DNA of 7,239 nucleotides, taken from assembly GCA_025352585.1 (NCBI GenBank), contig JANXTD010000155.1, forward strand, positions 1 to 7,239, read 5' to 3'. This document shows, piece by piece, positions 5,850 through 7,239 of this stretch. Position numbers and translations under genes: made by a program. Numbering within the stretch: position 1 is the first letter of the stretch; each line of letters begins with the position of its first letter. A model generated the notes under the pieces. That model searched no databases, was not told the origin of the DNA, and worked only from the letters and a program-made list of their open reading frames with translations. The stretch is from Fimbriiglobus sp. (GTDB taxonomy: Bacteria > Planctomycetota > Planctomycetia > Gemmatales > Gemmataceae).

Positions 5850-6750
5850 GTGGGGGTGTGGCGGCGACGACAACAAGAACGACGACTGCAGGCTGGACCA
5901 CGACGATGGCAGCCAGCGAGCACGCCGCGAGCACTATTCCGGATACGCCGGGCCGGTCCCGCAGCCGGAGCAGGAACGCGATCGCCACCGGCATCATCGT
6001 GATTCCGAGGGCGTACGGCGGCAGCCCGGCTACCCGCAGTTGGAACGCAGGCAGCAGCATGAGCGCAATAGGCAGGAGGGCGATCGCTAGATAGCGGCGT
6101 CCGAAAACGCTTGCCGCCAGAGCGGCAGCACCAGTTGCTGCCACGAAGATTGAACCGACTGCCTTGACAGAGTTCAGCGTGACATTCGGCGCCGACGTGA
6201 TGTCACTCACTGCTGCGAGCAGGTGCAAGCCATACGGATACGGCGTGAGAGCGGTCGTTGTATAGGTGTCCAACGGCACCAACTGCCACGGTGCGGTGAG
6301 TCCGCGGTGCTCGATTGTGGCAATCAGGTAACCATGCCAAGGAGCGTCGAAATACTGCGGAACCCCATGAATCCACTGGTCTGATGTCGACATGGTGGCT
6401 ATGCCGATCACGACACCCGCTGCGACCCCCGCCGCGGCCGCGATCCGTATTCGCCGACTCACGATGGATGGGGGTCCGAAAGTTTTCTTCCGAGCCCGAA
6501 ACCGGATCCTGGCAAGGGCGACCAGCAGCAGCAACGTCAAGCCCACCGAAGCAAGACGCATCACCAAGATGGCATTGTCGCCTGCGTTAGACGTCCCGAT
6601 GCCTAGCCACGCCAACATCAGAAACGTCAGGGGAGGCCCAGCAGGGATCATCCAGAAGGAAGGTCGCCCTAGGACAGCCGCCGCCAATGCCATGCCTGGG
6701 ATGAACATCCACATGGCAGTGAGCAGCACGATCCACAGATCGTTGATCAC
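5842..6750 (-). CDS. DUF6541-like multi-pass membrane protein, C-terminally truncated
   Basis: I place the start at the GTG whose first base is 6750 (302 aa), because the first membrane segment begins right after it (NDLWIVLLTAMWMFIPGMAL) and it overlaps the stop of a tiny upstream ORF as GTGA. An extension to 6867 in frame is open but unlike a membrane-protein N-terminus. About eight hydrophobic segments follow. Between them lies an outside loop with QYFDAPWHGYLIATIEHRG and YPYGLHLLAA. This matches the actinobacterial DUF6541 pattern (an aspartate and a histidine near WH, then YP..H), thought to be GT-C-fold, lipid-linked sugar transferase-like. Family members are usually about twice this long. 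Here the protein ends at VVVAATPPLT, in or just after a membrane segment, where the IS-like repeats begin. It is therefore probably a broken gene or an assembly break. Confidence 0.7.
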   Translation of the reverse strand: MINDLWIVLLTAMWMFIPGMALAAAVLGRPSFWMIPAGPPLTFLMLAWLGIGTSNAGDNAILVMRLASVGLTLLLLVALARIRFRARKKTFGPPSIVSRRIRIAAAAGVAAGVVIGIATMSTSDQWIHGVPQYFDAPWHGYLIATIEHRGLTAPWQLVPLDTYTTTALTPYPYGLHLLAAVSDITSAPNVTLNSVKAVGSIFVAATGAAALAASVFGRRYLAIALLPIALMLLPAFQLRVAGLPPYALGITMMPVAIAFLLRLRDRPGVSGIVLAACSLAAIVVVQPAVVVLVVVAATPPLT

Positions 6751-6788
6751 CAAGCGCCCAGTGCTAGTGCTAGTGCGGGCAAACTCAC
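6747..6788 (-). CDS. 13-codon leader ORF upstream of the DUF6541 gene
   Basis: On the minus strand a GTG (6788-6786) is preceded by GGAGGAG (complement of 6793-6799) and opens a 13-residue peptide, MSLPALALALGAW. Its TGA overlaps the GTG start of the DUF6541 gene as GTGA. The large gene itself has no good Shine-Dalgarno sequence, so ribosomes probably reach it by reinitiation from this leader. The coding part contains three GCACTA-type 6-base repeats. Alternatively it could be the tail of a longer frame open to 7043, but the ribosome site favours the short form. Confidence 0.45.
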   Translation of the reverse strand: MSLPALALALGAW

Positions 6789-6962
6789 GTTGCTCCTCCG
6801 GATGACGGCGCGCCGTCGAACCGAAACAGTACGGCGACGGGGGATGATGAGCGTCAGGGCGGGGCACCTGCCCGGCGTGGCGCGTGTTCTAGGCGCGGCC
6901 CTCTCGTGGTCGGGGTCTGTGGTCTCGCGAGGTACCGTATGGGCTCCCAAGGAGATAAGCAC
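6789..6962. promoter_or_regulatory. Divergent intergenic region with presumed promoters for both surface-polysaccharide genes
   Basis: Two genes point away from each other here, so both promoters should lie inside. TACCGT (6933-6938, plus strand) fits a TANNNT -10 pattern 25 bases before the leader ATG. TACTGT on the minus strand (complement near 6828-6833) fits one for the other direction. Neither has a recognisable -35, which is common in actinobacteria. An 8-bp palindrome, CTCGCGAG (6924-6931), adjoins the plus-strand -10 candidate and might be an operator. Confidence 0.3.
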
Positions 6963-6986
6963 ATGTTGGCAAGGCGGGTGTCGTGA
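6963..6986 (+). CDS. Seven-codon leader ORF upstream of the sugar dehydrogenase
   Basis: ATG at 6963 has a consensus AAGGAG (6949-6954) eight bases upstream and encodes MLARRVS. Its TGA (6984-6986) overlaps the dehydrogenase GTG start (6983) as GTGA. The strong ribosome site belongs to this mini-ORF and not to the main gene, which suggests translational coupling or a regulatory leader peptide. It mirrors the leader in front of the divergent gene. Confidence 0.45.
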   Translation: MLARRVS

Positions 6987-7239
6987 CGGACGTATGTGTG
7001 GTCGGTGGCGGAGGTCACGTAGGTCTGCCGCTAGCGCTCGCATTTGCTGGTGAGGGTCTGCGGACCGTGTCCTACGACATCAATCCAGCGGCAGTTGCGC
7101 AGATCAGCGCTGGCGTCATGCCGTTCTGGGAGGACGGCGCGGAGCCTGTCCTGCACAAAGTGTTGGCCGACGGCACTTTCAGCATCACCGGGGATCCCTC
7201 GGCTGTCGCCGATGCTGACGCGGTTGTCGTCGTGGTGGG
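6983..7239 (+). CDS. Nucleotide-sugar (UDP-sugar) dehydrogenase, N-terminal part
   Basis: Predicted NAD-dependent enzyme that oxidises the C6 hydroxyl of a UDP-hexose or UDP-HexNAc to a uronic acid for surface polysaccharide synthesis. The first 85 residues are present and the gene runs off the window. The Rossmann fold is clear: VCVVGGGGHVGLPLALAF, with the G-x-G-x-x-G loop at residues 9-14, and D32 in VSYDIN at the end of strand 2 (NAD ribose). Then follow GVMPFWEDGAEPVL, typical of the UDP-GlcNAc/ManNAc dehydrogenase group (WecC/TviB type), and the strand AVADADAVVVVV. The GTG at 6983 is the only start between the in-frame stop at 6956 and the Rossmann motif. AAGG at 6971-6974 is a weak ribosome site, and the mini-ORF upstream probably couples translation. 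Substrate is not determined. Confidence 0.85.
   Translation, partial: MTDVCVVGGGGHVGLPLALAFAGEGLRTVSYDINPAAVAQISAGVMPFWEDGAEPVLHKVLADGTFSITGDPSAVADADAVVVVV

Noticed and set aside
6392..6805. Plus-strand frame of 137 aa opposite the DUF6541 gene
   Set aside because: Antisense to a clear multi-pass membrane protein; no ribosome site and no recognisable domain.

Overview
This is a high-GC window made of two unlike parts. Bases 1 to about 5040 look like the replication end of a mobile element (phage satellite, prophage or plasmid). Nearly every third codon position there is G or C, and genes are tightly packed with 4-base start/stop overlaps. The gene set and sequence style remind me of elements in large planctomycete genomes such as Gemmataceae, but that host guess is weak because no 16S, tRNA or host gene is visible. 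Bases 5842 to 7239 have more relaxed third positions. They carry the divergent start of a cell-surface polysaccharide locus of actinobacterial flavour: a DUF6541-type membrane protein and a nucleotide-sugar dehydrogenase.

Layout. 2-205: end of a small helix-turn-helix (excisionase/MerR-like) gene. 202-1188: archaeo-eukaryotic-type (AEP) primase/PrimPol. 1207-2646: SF3 (D5/P4-type) replicative helicase. 2647-3400: about 750 bases without a convincing gene but dense in structure. It holds a 22-bp inverted repeat built of 9-bp GGGTGGACA iterons around an AT-rich core (candidate origin), a 60-bp-phased array of the near-palindrome GTTMACGTKAAC (candidate operators), a GC-rich nested hairpin, and a sigma70-like promoter. 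3401-4228: Dam-family adenine methylase. 4225-4980: DUF3102-like protein, coupled to the methylase by an ATGA overlap. 4985-5037: a very strong hairpin that closes this cassette. 5038-5841: about 800 bases without a recognisable gene, containing another copy of the operator-like motif, short coding-like scraps, and at its right edge paired repeats resembling the end of an IS21-like insertion sequence. 5842-6750 (minus): DUF6541 membrane protein, cut off at its C-terminal side exactly at those repeats. 6983-7239 (plus): nucleotide-sugar dehydrogenase, running off the window.

How it works together (inference). The HTH, primase and helicase genes form one translationally coupled operon. Its products would open the adjacent iteron/AT-rich origin and prime replication, much as the rep-plus-downstream-ori module does in phage-inducible islands. 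The methylase and DUF3102 protein form a second operon from their own promoter. The right-hand surface-polysaccharide genes belong to another context. The junction is either an insertion/rearrangement breakpoint or an assembly chimera. The two divergent right-hand genes are each preceded by a tiny Shine-Dalgarno-equipped ORF that ends in a GTGA overlap with the gene's start, an unusual symmetric arrangement.
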